Of a stretch of 64,000 bases of DNA, positions 53,032 to 63,529 are shown piece by piece. The number at the start of each line of letters is the position of its first letter. Within the stretch, counting starts at the first letter, position 1. Below the pieces are notes generated by a model. It saw only the letters and a list, made by a program, of their open reading frames with translations, was not told the DNA's origin and made no database searches. Source of the stretch: Prochilodus magdalenae (lineage: Eukaryota; Chordata; Actinopteri; Characiformes; Prochilodontidae); assembly GCA_024036415.1 (NCBI GenBank), contig JAMWET010003062.1, positions 869,501 to 933,500 of the forward strand, written 5' to 3'. Position numbers and translations under genes: made by a program.

Positions 53032-53047
53032 GGCTGAGTCAGCCAAT
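53032..53047 (-). promoter_or_regulatory. prdx6: MARE/antioxidant response element adjoining a CCAAT box, prdx6 promoter
   Basis: GGCTGAGTCAGCC (53032-53044) is a 13-bp near-perfect palindrome, matching 11 of 13 bases of the Maf recognition element TGCTGAGTCAGCA. It contains TGACTCAGC, the TGACnnnGC core bound by NRF2/small-Maf. CCAAT at 53043-53047 overlaps its edge (reads ATTGG on the gene strand). The pair lies 80-95 bp upstream of the prdx6 ATG. Mammalian PRDX6 is a known NRF2 target, so function is plausible; binding itself is inference. Confidence 0.75.
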
Positions 53048-53239
53048 CAGCCTTTAGAGGCACATCCCGTTAGAGGCTAAACCGTAGACTGGATATACAT
53101 ATTATATACACAGTCTGCGGTCTAAACCAATTACTACCCAACTGAGTGAGTTCAGTAAAGTGTTAGGGCCCCAGGCAGAAATCCACAAGTGGCCCACCAA
53201 ACAGCATTTATCATTATTAGGTCACCCACCAAATCGTGA

Positions 53240-53447
53240 AATATTAACATTATTATTATTATACTATTAGTATTTTTTTAGTATTTTATTTATATTTTTC
53301 TGTACTTTTTGTATATTTAGGCACTATTTGTATATCTTATTTATTATTTGTATATATCCTGATACTTCTGTTCTTTCCTCTGTGCTGCTGTAACATTGTA
53401 AATTTCCCCACTGTGGGATTAATGAAGGATTATCTTATCTTATTTTA
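53240..53447 (+). mobile_element. LINE 3' tail
   Basis: AT-rich text leads to ctgctgtaacattgtaaatt, then tccccactgtgggattaatg and aaggattatcttatcttatt. This is the characteristic 3' end of an L2/CR1-type fish LINE with an (ATCTT)n tail. No coding sequence. It lies 200-400 bp upstream of the prdx6 promoter site. Confidence 0.7.
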
Positions 53448-55592
53448 TCTATTGTGCTCAAAATGTAACTATAAACATCATTTAAAAACCTGAAATATGT
53501 ATATATCCTCAGGGGGCTCTACTGGCCTGGGACCCCAAGCAGTTGGCTGGTGGTAAGCAGCACCTCTGTGTAGCATTGTTCCCCATATTTTTTAGCTCCC
53601 AAAATAAGCTAAGGTATCGATATTACCCATCATTAATCCTTTTGTGTACCTTACAGTAATTAAATAACAAACATTACGCCATTGTGGTTGTTTCCTAAAT
53701 TTGAATTGAGTTTGATATTAAGTAGTGCCATTAGACAGATTTCAAAATGCTGAAATGTGACTAAAATGATATGGAAAAAACAACAGACAAACCATCACAA
53801 AAAAAGGAACAGGTGTTGGGGATAATTAAGGGCCGGGGCCAAATGTTCCATGAAAATCCAGGAGGCCTGTGGTTTTCAACTACAGGGTCAAAAGATCTAC
53901 CTATTTGATTTGTCTTAATTTAGCAAAACATCTGAATATGAAAAATTAGGATGGTCTATTTGAAGTTGGTACACCATATGAGTACAAAGATACTGTTTAA
54001 AATCAAACTGGGCTTAGTACAGAAACCACCAGACAGTGCGCTTCCAGTGACTAGGATAACAGCTCACTCCTAGCCTCTTCTACACTTTCTCTTTCTGGTA
54101 GATACACAGAGTACCACTGTCTCACTCAACGCCCAACAAAACAACACATAAAGACTGAAACTGAAGTCTTTCCCTTAGGGAGAGACGCTGTTTGTTGTTA
54201 ATGTAGTTGCCGTTCTGTGCCTCTCACAACGGCACCTCCCAAGAGCCTCTTCACACGGCCTCTATGACATGCCTTCTGAGCTCCCGAGGCAGAATAGCCA
54301 AATGCAGACACCATAATATTAACTTGCAAAAATAAATGATGTACCTGATTAGGATTGTTAAAATTGTGTGTCAGAGCAGTAAAACCATGAAACACCTGGA
54401 TTCCCACCCTCAGATACTGAAACTGAACACCTATGTCCTAAATATACAATCAGTCGACAGGAGTGACATCGTAAGACATGGGAATGGTTCCATGTGATGT
54501 AAACAAGGGCAGTCCTTATTTGCTGTACCTGACTGACTATATAAGGTTGTTCTGTTTAGTGTGCTTTCCATTCTAACTTGTTCTGCTGTGCTGGGAGCAT
54601 CCCTTGAAGTGAAGCATGCCTCAGAGAAGGTCAAAGAGTAAAAACTATTTGACCAGTTGGAGGAGTTGGCGAGGGGTTACATAGTTTGGTTTCAGAAAGC
54701 GGGATGTCTTATCGTTATATTGCGTTCCATACCTTTGCCATACTACCAGAGCACACTGTTGGTGTCAGGGGATAGAAAAAAGCATGCACCAGTGACAACA
54801 AGGATCTGGGAAATGTACACAAACAATGGAAAGCAAGACCATATCAAGCAGGACATTTCATTTTTTTAAAAACCACAGGAACCGTTTTCCTCAGCTCCCT
54901 TTGTTGCTGGAATAAAATTCTAAAAGAGATAAAAGTCTTTTTTACATACATGTACAGGTATTTCAATGGAAGGAATCAGAAAATGACCCATTTCCCAAAT
55001 AAAAAGACTCATTTCACTAATTTGCTCCAGTTTTGATATTGACCTAGAAATAGTACCAGATATTTCTTGTTTTTCTTTTTTCAGAACTCTAAAACATTTT
55101 AAGTTGCAGGTTTAAACAAAGGAACCCTAGATTTTCAACATGGTCTTTGACTTTCTGGACTGTGACTTTCACACTGTGTTACTCTGTTTGACAGTTTTGG
55201 TGCATCAACCACAGTTTTACAGACCTGCTCATTTGTTACTGCATCTATGTAATAACTTGGGAAAAACATGAAATTTAAAGTTTTACATTTAAAATGATTC
55301 CCCGCTGGATAAAATCATAGAAACCATTAAAATTTATTTTGGTTCCTGGTGGTGTTTAATGGTCAGTAATGGTATACTGGCGGGCTGGTATTACAGTGCT
55401 AAAGATTCTGATAGTGTAACAGGTCCTCTGAGACTGATACCAGATAGACATTTGATACCAAATGACCTACAGGTGTAACGGTAACCATTAAGCCAATTCC
55501 CATTAGAAGAAAGACTTTTAACGCTAATGAATCTACAGTAGGAAAACTTGTTGCACTGTGTTGTGTATTTGTACAGCTTTGTGTCCGCGTTG
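53448..55592. other. Intergenic spacer between prdx6 and plpp6
   Basis: About 2.1 kb, AT-rich, with short unsupported frames only. No repeat family is recognised with confidence. Confidence 0.55.
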
Positions 55593-55667
55593 GTCACGTG
55601 ATTTGTCTCCGTCGCCGTTCTAGGCTGCTGCACGGATTTTCCCAGCATGCACCGAGAAAGATGGCTG
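55593..55667 (+). promoter_or_regulatory. plpp6: plpp6 core promoter: E-box/CLEAR-like, ZNF143-like and YY1-like sites
   Basis: GTCACGTGAT (55593-55602) contains the E-box CACGTG and differs by one base from the TFEB/CLEAR motif GTCACGTGAC. TTTCCCAGCATGCACCG (55638-55654) matches the ZNF143/THAP11 module TTCCCAGCATGCACCG. AAGATGGCTG (55658-55667) matches the YY1 core that often lies just downstream of TATA-less start sites. There is no TATA box. The cluster sits 130-205 bp upstream of the plpp6 ATG at the edge of a CpG-rich block, as in housekeeping promoters. Sites are by eye; activity is inferred. Confidence 0.65.
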
Positions 55668-55711
55668 ATCTCTGTAACGCAGTTAGACGTGAGTGCAGGT
55701 CTCGCCTGTAG
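55661..55711 (+). other. Upstream ORF in the plpp6 leader (16 codons)
   Basis: ATG at 55661 in the context AAGATGG (A at -3, G at +4, stronger than that of the main start) opens [16 protein letters not shown] and stops at TAG 55709-55711. It ends before the main ATG and is in a different frame. A second two-codon uORF (ATG GAC TGA) follows at 55716-55724. If transcription starts upstream of 55661, these would limit translation of plpp6. The same ATG overlaps the YY1-like motif. A gtgagt donor-like string at 55689 could remove part of the leader. Confidence 0.5.
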
Positions 55712-55797
55712 AGGGATGGACTGAAACCTGTAACCGACACCTTACTGGCCGTGTTTTTAAGGATAGCGAGCACGCCTTTGTTTCCCAGTACAGAAAT

Positions 55798-56266
55798 ATG
55801 CCTTCTCCGAAAGCCAGAAGCGGCGGTGCGGGTGGCAGCAGCGGGCGCTACGAGTTTATGTCTCTGAACCGCTCGCCTCCTCCGCCGGCTCTGCAGCGCC
55901 AGGGCTCGGATCCCACCGCGGCGCGCCTTCGGGCGGCAGACAGCCCGACCCGGCGGAGGGGCTCCGGCTCTTCAACCGCCTCCACTTCCTCCACCGGCGG
56001 ACAGCAGCTACCGGAAGAAGACTGTATGCGGCTAAACCCGTCCATACTCGGGATCGCGCTCAGCTCACTGCTCGCAATAGACCTGTGGCTGTCCAAGCGA
56101 CTCGGCGTGTGTGCCTGTGAGGACTCGTCATGGGGAAGCGTACGGCCGTTAATGAAGCTGGTCGAGGTCTCTGGACACGGTATACCGTGGCTGGTCGGTG
56201 CCGCGTACTGTTTATACAAAAGTGACAGCGCCGCAGGGCAGGAGGTCATGCTCAACCTGCTCATGG
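55798..56266 (+). CDS. plpp6: plpp6 coding exon 1 (residues 1-156 plus one base)
   Basis: A GC- and CpG-rich exon, unlike the AT-rich surroundings, encoding the disordered N-terminal tail, the first membrane segments and the conserved [12 protein letters not shown] stretch. It ends CTCATGG at donor gtaatg (56267). Without splicing the frame stops at 56290, losing all phosphatase motifs, so splicing to the second exon is required. Confidence 0.93.
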
Positions 56267-59200
56267 GTAATGTAGTCCAACCTCTCTCGTGAAGTTCTCC
56301 AATTAAAGTGTCTGTTAGAGCTGCACTACCACAGAAATGGCCCTGGGTGAAGTACTAAAGGCGCTCCGTGTTACATACTGTAAAGCAGGCACTTTTATTT
56401 TCTGTGTGTATATTATTGTATTTTTTGTGAATGGATATTATAACAGTAACATTCTTCTGCAGAGCCGGTCATTATGCTGACCATTATCCAAATGTATCCT
56501 TTCTCTTAGCAGGTCCCTGGTCACCTGCCCATTTCTTTTTGGTGTTGATATCATTCTCCTAAAACTGTTGTGACCGTGACTTTAATACTAATACCATATG
56601 TGCTAACATCAGCATTTCTGTAGACCACATTGACGAGCTGTTATCAGCCAATTTGTTAACCATTGTGGAGTGCTGCTGCGGGTATGCAGAACATGGCAAG
56701 GCCATTTCATCTATTTCCAGTGAGTCAAAGTAATTAGTCACTGTGGGGCTTTTGAAGCCAGGGTCATTCCCTGTTCATCAAAGATAGAAGAGCACTGGGC
56801 AACACCCCCAAAAATGGAAATGAGTGGAGTAAAAGGCCCCAGAGAAGCGTAGCCATCAGGAGGAATTACTGCAAGTCTGTGTCTATAAAGCCATCTGTGT
56901 CTGTATAGCCCTTTTCTTCGTGAGGATAGATTGTGCTCTGCAGTACTGTGATAATTGTACTGACACATGGTCCATATAGAAACTAATTTCTGTAAAGTTA
57001 AGTGTTTTATCGTACTGTGGAGAATGTATTCATCTAATAATGAATACTAATCTAATAATAATGGCCTTATTTCTTTCAGTCGGCACAATCCACTGTCTGG
57101 TCACATGATTACTGCAAATGTAGAAGAAAAGTGCATCAGCTGATTAACTGAAAAGAAAACCAATATAGGGGTATTTGTGAAAAGAGATGTATGGTGGGAA
57201 ACAGAAAAGCAATACGCACAGTTTTCCGCTTTTTGATGTGCACCAATTGGCTTAATTGTTATTGGGAGTTTTTTGTTTTTTGTACTAGGAGGGCCATTTC
57301 TCTCTCCAGGTTTCTTAAATCTTTGAATTATCTCTAAGACTTTGCTGGGAACATTAAAAATACATGTGCCTTAGCGGTTTAGCCCACACTGAGAGCTGTT
57401 AACATGTCCCTGGATTATTTCAGTCTTCTTCTCTTCCTTCTTCTGTCTTTGCGAGTGTCCTGCTGCTGCTCCTAAAACAGCATCATCAGAGACACTGCAG
57501 ACAGCTCGCCCACTACAGAGAAGCTTGTGATGAGGGCTAGTGGCAGGGATGTGTTATAAAGAGCAATAGGAGGATAACTGTTGGGAAATGTGAGAGAGCA
57601 AGGCAGTCACTATGGTTGTCTCTCTTTGTTGGTCTCTGTCTGACTAACGCTGTCTCTCTCTGTGTCATTCTGTTTCTGTCTCCAGTTAAGTCAGATTAAT
57701 CCATATTAGAAGACAATCATTTCTCTTTTGGTCATGAAAAAGTATTAATCTTTGCTTACTCTGAAACACAGTAAATAGAAAATGTATTTTAAGCATTGGC
57801 TCTCATCATCCTCCTAAACAGTATTTCTTAATCCTGTTCCTGTGACCTACAGTACTGAACAGGTTCTGTGTTTCTTGAACCGACACACCTGATCCAGCTC
57901 ATTATTGGATTATGAAGCTCTTTTTGAACAGGATCACTCATGCGGGAGCAAGGAATAGTAAAACTCTCCAGCGCTATGGGTGCCCATGTGTAAGATTAAG
58001 AGACACTGCCCCTGACTTTATGATTAGGCCTAAATGAATCATGTCACTGTGTCCCTGATTAAGTGCAGGAGGTTCAGAAAGCCTGCAGTAACACTTAGGT
58101 TTTGCACTGATAGATAAACAAATGTACCTCAGTTCTCAAATGTAGCTCAGTATCTCTGATGTAGGACTGGGCGATGGTGAGGAACATACATTTCTTTAAG
58201 AAGTGTGCGGGCATGTGCCTGAATAGTCAGTTCTTTCTGTTCGAGAGGAAGAGAAAGCGCTGCCTGTTGGATCTCTTTGCGACTGACTGTGATGCTAGCT
58301 TTACACACCAGCTCGGCACCATCTTTTATTGTGCATGTATGTCACGTTTAGTGCATGGATCTCAAAATAAATGCTGATGTGCTTTAGGTATAATCTATAA
58401 TCATGTTTTTTTTTAACTAGTAAATATTGTGTTAATTACTTTTAGATATCACGGAGGGCTACATAGATAGCATTAGTAATGCCATAGTATTGCTACACAT
58501 GCAATTGATAATCAGTTTATAAATTACATTTTGGCTCATCTCTGGTCCAAATCTCTGACCATAGTTAAAGCCAGGTATGTTAAGACCTGTATTGGAATCC
58601 GTTAAATAGCAAAAGTGCTTTAGGCTTCAGGATTAATTAAAAGAAACGTCCATAAAGTCAGTGCATTACCTGGATGTTATTCTTCTCAATGTTTGAATGA
58701 TACCTTCAGCTGTGGGAGCATTATTTTAATAATAGTGATGGAAGAGTTTTTCTCAAAAATGCTATTTTTGTTAAGAAACCTCCAGAGGACATCATCCAGT
58801 GATGCAAGGGTGCAGCATCATCATTTAGTATTGCATATTGCAGCTCTAATTGATTCATCAATGCAATGCAGTATTTTTACTCTCTTTCTCTCTCTCTCTG
58901 TCTCCTTCTCTCTCTCTTTCTCTGTGTATCTCTCTCTCTTCTACCCCTTTCTGTCTTTTGCTCTCAGCTTTGGTGTTGGACCTAGTTCTGGTTGGCATAG
59001 TTAAAGCCGTGGTGCGTCGCCGGCGACCCGCCCATAACCGCATGGACATGTTTGCCACATTTTCAGTGGACCGTTATTCCTTCCCATCAGGCCATGCCAC
59101 TCGTGCTGCTATGTGTGCCCGTTTCCTGCTGGCCCACCTGGTGCTGGCTGCCCCACTCCGTGTTCTCGTCCTGCTCTGGGCAGCCTTTGTGGGTTTCTCC

Positions 59201-59335
59201 CGGGTCCTCCTTGGACGCCACAATGTGACGGACGTAGCATTCGGGTTCTTCATGGGCTACTGCCAGTACAACCTGGTGGAGGCACTATGGTTGTCACCTG
59301 TCATGTTTCAAAGCATGATGGGCCATCTGGAGTGA
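55798..59335 (+). CDS. plpp6: Polyisoprenoid diphosphate/phosphate phosphohydrolase 6 (PAP2 family), two coding exons
   Basis: Exons 55798-56266 and 58968-59335 join ATG-G|CT (phase 1) to 837 nt, 278 residues plus stop; human PLPP6 has 295. Family role: an ER/nuclear-envelope membrane phosphatase that dephosphorylates presqualene, farnesyl and geranylgeranyl diphosphates. Seen: motif 1 K-x6-RP (Lys169 to Pro177, in [11 protein letters not shown]), motif 2 PSGH (196-199) and motif 3 SR-x5-H-x3-D (Ser234 to Asp245), so all catalytic residues are present, including His199 and His241. Residues 1-76 are a Ser/Gly/Pro/Arg-rich cytosolic tail. Hydrophobic segments lie near 83-98, 127-140, 150-168, 207-218, 220-233 and 246-262. 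Blocks such as [24 protein letters not shown] and [13 protein letters not shown] match the human protein closely. The ATG at 55798 is preferred because MPSP matches the human start and A is at -3; upstream in-frame sequence to 55693 has no ATG. Confidence 0.95.
56267..58967 (+). other. plpp6: plpp6 intron
   Basis: A 2.7-kb GT-AG intron with donor gtaatg and acceptor ctctcag. It contains a degenerate copy of a dispersed repeat at about 57826-57970 (cacacctgatccagctc type, common in fish) and otherwise unremarkable sequence. The open frames at 56.7-56.9 and 58.2 kb have no recognisable domain. Confidence 0.85.
58968..59335 (+). CDS. plpp6: plpp6 coding exon 2 (catalytic exon, residues 157-278 and stop)
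   Basis: The acceptor is ...ttttgctctcag (58956-58967), preceded by a long pyrimidine tract. The exon encodes [10 protein letters not shown], the three PAP2 phosphatase motifs and the C-terminus ending FQSMMGHLE, with TGA at 59333-59335. A possible ATTAAA poly(A) signal sits at 59598-59603. The next clear AATAAA is at about 62513, so the 3' UTR length is uncertain. Confidence 0.93.
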
Positions 59336-62049
59336 AGCCCAGTTGGACTGGATAGTAAATGGTAAGGAGAGTGTATATGTGACTGTTTGAGGATGCCTCT
59401 TAAAAATGAGAAATATCTGGGCTGCAGGCCTTTTGTTAGTAAATATGTCATGTCTTGTTATTTGTGAGTTTTGAAAGTGTATGTCTAGTACATTAATATA
59501 AATGTAATGTTCAGTCATTCATTTGCAGGGTTGGGTCCTAGGGGGATCTTTTTGAATCATATTTGTTTGAAGGGATGGTAAAAAAAAGTCTTGATGAATT
59601 AAAGACAGGGATCACTAGTCTTATCCATATAGGGCCATATGACTAATGTACTGAGACCAATCGTTTAAATATGAGGAATTGTGCTGCTTCTTGTTTTGAG
59701 GAAAAACTTGCAGCCCAAACCAGAACTTTGTGCACAAGATTGATGACCCCTCAGTTAAGAAGATATAAAACATGACCTGTACTGACACATGCATGTGTTA
59801 CATTACTGTTTGTTCGGCATCTCCTTCAAAAAAAGTAAACGTTTGCAAAACACATGCTTTGACAAGAGTTTTAAATCCATTATACCGTCCTTGCAGGTCT
59901 AGCCATAAAAACCTGCCCTGCTTAGCTGCAGTTAAGCAAGTGACTTTTAAGCCAGTTTAAAGTTTTTGCGTATTAATGGAAAACTGAACTGGAGAACTAC
60001 AGATCGTATATAGGAACAAAGGATCTGATGTTCATTCTTTAAATGTTTAAACATGGTGGATTGGGACCTTTGTGTCATGTGTAGTGTGTTCTGTGCAGTG
60101 AAAGGATTTTGGGTCACTTATGACTTTGTGTTCATTCCTATTTTATGGTTTTGTTCTTTGCTTGCCGATTGTCATTTCTAAAATTCCGTTCTCTAAAGCC
60201 AGTCTTTTGAATTGAAATGACTTTTTATGTGTTTTACACTGTATTCAGCTTTATATTCTTTTGTCATACTTGTTTATGGTGGGTTTTTCAATGGGTCTTG
60301 GTTGCAGTCATAAGAGAAGATTTTTTCCCCCCCCCAATACTATTGCCTCTCAAGTATACCCCCCGTAATACCATCAGTTTTTCCATGACACTGACCACCT
60401 GCATGTTTAATTCACAATAGGTGTGAAATTTAGTCCTGTGGTTGTGGTCACAAGTTTAAATCCTAATGCTTTCAGGTGTCCATAGCTATAGAGTGTCCCA
60501 TTTCTCAATTTAGCAATGAAAGGGGTTCTCATGGGTTCCCTCAAAGACTGCAGCACTTACTCGGACATTCTTAAGATACAGTCCAAGACCAATCCAAATT
60601 GATGTTTGTTTACAGCTGTCTGACCAACATAGCAGAAAATATTAAGATTAGTAAAAATGTAATTCATTTATTAATTTAACTTTGTCACTGAATTGTTATG
60701 CTTATAATCTGAGACATTGTGGATAAAAAAAATTAACTCATAGCTTAAGTGTAAAAGTGATTCGGTGGGAGGAACGCATGCAGAGCCTTAATGACGTACA
60801 AGTCTCATGTATTCAAACCAGGTTTAAACAAGGTTTGACTGGTAAACATGAGCGAGTTGCAAGCAAGTCCCATGAGTTGCACTGTAACATGGTCATTGCT
60901 GCAATTTATTAAACCCCAAATGAACATCATAAAGGTCTTTTAAGTACCATGATGTTATATTTATGTCATATAGCCCACCTCTGCTTTACCATTACGTAGT
61001 ATGCCTGAAGATCAGAAACTGATGGTGGAGCTACTGCTGGATGTTTTTTGCACTTTAAATAATGATATTCTGCTACCGGAGCAGTGTACTGTGAGTACAA
61101 AGGGAATTTTCCATAAGTAATATGGGGAAGTGTGTTGCGCTGCAGGCAAGAAAACAAAGTTTTATGTTTCAAGTAGGTGCTATAACTGTTGCTTTTTCAA
61201 CTTGACAGCACTGTGTAAGGCCTTGGCTGTATTCGGCATAGCTCCAGATTTATTTTAACTTTGTGCATTTAAGATCAAAGGACAGACACACACAGTTATA
61301 TTCCTCTTATGCTGGAACCACCCTAAGAACCTTTTCCCTATAACAATAATTGAGCAGAGGAGCAGTTTAGAAATGCTCTTTCCTCGCAAAGCCATAAAAA
61401 GAAACTGAGGGATTTAATTACAACCTCTTTATATCTCCCTTCACTGTCATAGAGCAGATATTGCACCATCTGTAGCCCCTAGACCCTGTTCTCTCTCTTT
61501 TTTCTCCACCCCTGCATTTCTCAGTTCCAGCTGCAGCATGCATTAGCTTATGTAATAGTGTTGAAGTTAACCAGTTACAGTGTGGTCATGTGACAACAAG
61601 CCTTTATAGCTAAACACTAAAGAGCATATATGCTATCTAGGTTACTATATGTCTATCAGATCAGTATCACTTCACCTTTTAGGATGGTGCATGTCTTCAA
61701 AGCAGCAGGGAAACTTTCTGTTGCTGTCTATGTGGTGATCTTGACTGTTTTGACTTCTTTTTGGCAATAATGGACATTTTCATTAGTCAGCCCATCCTCT
61801 GTTCTGCCATATGAGAGGATGAGAAAATCGAGGCTTGCCAAAGGTTTACTGTTCTCCTTGAATTGCAATAATCTATGTGGGGCGTTCCAGTTGTCAGTTT
61901 GCTAGGGACCATGTAGGAGTACAGGGCTAAAGTGAAGTGTGTTAACTGAGGTTTGGGGACGATTTTCACATACCTTACAATGCTGTTTCTGAATCAGTCT
62001 TGCCTTTAAGGCTGCTGTAACTGTGATCAGTTCAGGCTGGGATGCAAAG
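59336..62049. other. plpp6 3' UTR and downstream intergenic sequence
   Basis: No further gene seen. A C9 run lies at about 60329-60336. The end of the plpp6 transcript is not resolved (see the catalytic exon). Open frames here lack any domain. Confidence 0.5.
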
Positions 62050-62227
62050 GGTCCCAATCCTGGTCCTGGAGAAAACCTGGCCTACCCATTTGAGTGTTTT
62101 CCTGCTCAAACGCACCCACTTTAACTCCACAAGGACTTGTTGATTAGTTCTTTAGTTTAATTGTCTGGGTTGTGAGCAGGAAGAACTCTTACATATAAAC
62201 AGCAAGACTACACCAGGGTTGGGAACC
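62050..62227. mobile_element. Short inverted-repeat (MITE-like) element
   Basis: Left ggtcccaatcctggtcctgg (62050) and right ccagggttgggaacc (62213-62227) are near reverse complements, and the interior is non-coding. The ends match a common fish element whose termini read ggttcccaaccctggtcctgg. About 178 bp. Confidence 0.6.
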
Positions 62228-63529
62228 AGTGCCATGAGGGTTTGTAAATACAGACCTAGGGTATATTTTACATTGCATATTTCTCTGTTTAGCCAGTTAA
62301 CTTTCGACATACTGAACAAGCTTTACTTTTGACTTGAGTTTATTGGCTAACTGAGAAATCGTGCTTTGTGAAAGTGTGTTTATTATGCCTTCGTCTTCTG
62401 TGATTTCACCAGCTATTCACAGTAAATGTAGAAATTAGAAGTTTGACTGTTGTATAATATAAAATCCTGTATCTACATTAAAACAGTGACATCACAAAAA
62501 TGCATATTGTTAGAATAAAGTAATATATGGATGTTTGAGTGTGATGTATGTTCTGGACTCGTGATTGTATTTTCTATAATAAACACAGACAAGTTGATAT
62601 AATGGTTTCATGCTTCCATGCTTCATTTCACAGATATAATCTTTATGCTTCTCTCTATGTCTATATAGGAATTTACTGCATCCCCTCACCTCTTTCCAAA
62701 GGTACAGTAGTTGATGTATTTCATTGTACATGATGAATTTCAGCCCTATCTATAGCTGACCTAGCAAATCTCTCACAGTAATGGTTCTTCCTGCTTCTAC
62801 AAAGTTTCCTTTTTGGAGATCCAAGGTTTTTGTGTTACAGTTGTAATGAACGGTCACTGACAATTTACAATGATTAACCTTCAATTAGATCTAACATGCT
62901 GTTTAACATGTCCAGCGTCTGGTCCTGGAGACTTTTTCCTCCAGGACTGGATGCATTAAATCTGGATTAGAATGGAGCCTTCTAGCTATGCTGTTTTTTC
63001 CTCATCATAAGATGCACTTATTAATGATTGTACGTAGATGTGAGAGAAACATGTATTGAATAATCTAACCCTGTCCAAAATAGTTTCAATGTCTTTTACA
63101 GAACCGTACAGTACTTCCTGAGACTAAGCAACAGGGGAAGTTTACATGTCAAGTAAAAATATTAAATAGTGCTGAGAGCACTGGATTATCATCCTGACGT
63201 AATCCACAATCTGTGAAGGTCAAGTGTGCATTTATAATATTGACTGATTACCATGTGGGTGTTATCAGATTATTGATAACCCATATCATCATGTGGTTTA
63301 TTGCTGCCCTTATCCCTCTTTTCTGATCTGGTTAAATATATACAATAAATCAAGCAAGACACTTCATTTATCATTAAATAGACAGAATCCTTTGCTGCCA
63401 TTTTTGTTGCCACATTTAACGGTTGCTCAGTGAACGAGTAAGTTGAGTATCTCATTTAACCCATAAGAGCCCAGAGTCATTTCCCCTTAAGGAAAAATAA
63501 CGGGTCAGTTATAAGATCATAAAAGATCA
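62228..63529. other. Intergenic, no gene seen
   Basis: AT-rich, without supported frames. A short related fragment (ctggtcctggagac...ctccaggact) is at about 62920-62948. Confidence 0.5.

Noticed and set aside
53092..53115. TATA-like string on the minus strand as prdx6 TATA box
   Set aside because: It would place the start so that the MARE and CCAAT fall inside the transcript; the string is just AT-rich alternating sequence.
55693..55797. In-frame N-terminal extension of plpp6 from a GTG
   Set aside because: No upstream ATG in frame, and the family starts MPSP at 55798.
55848..56264. 138-codon minus-strand frame opposite plpp6 exon 1
   Set aside because: Antisense shadow in a GC-rich exon; the plus strand encodes a clearly conserved protein.
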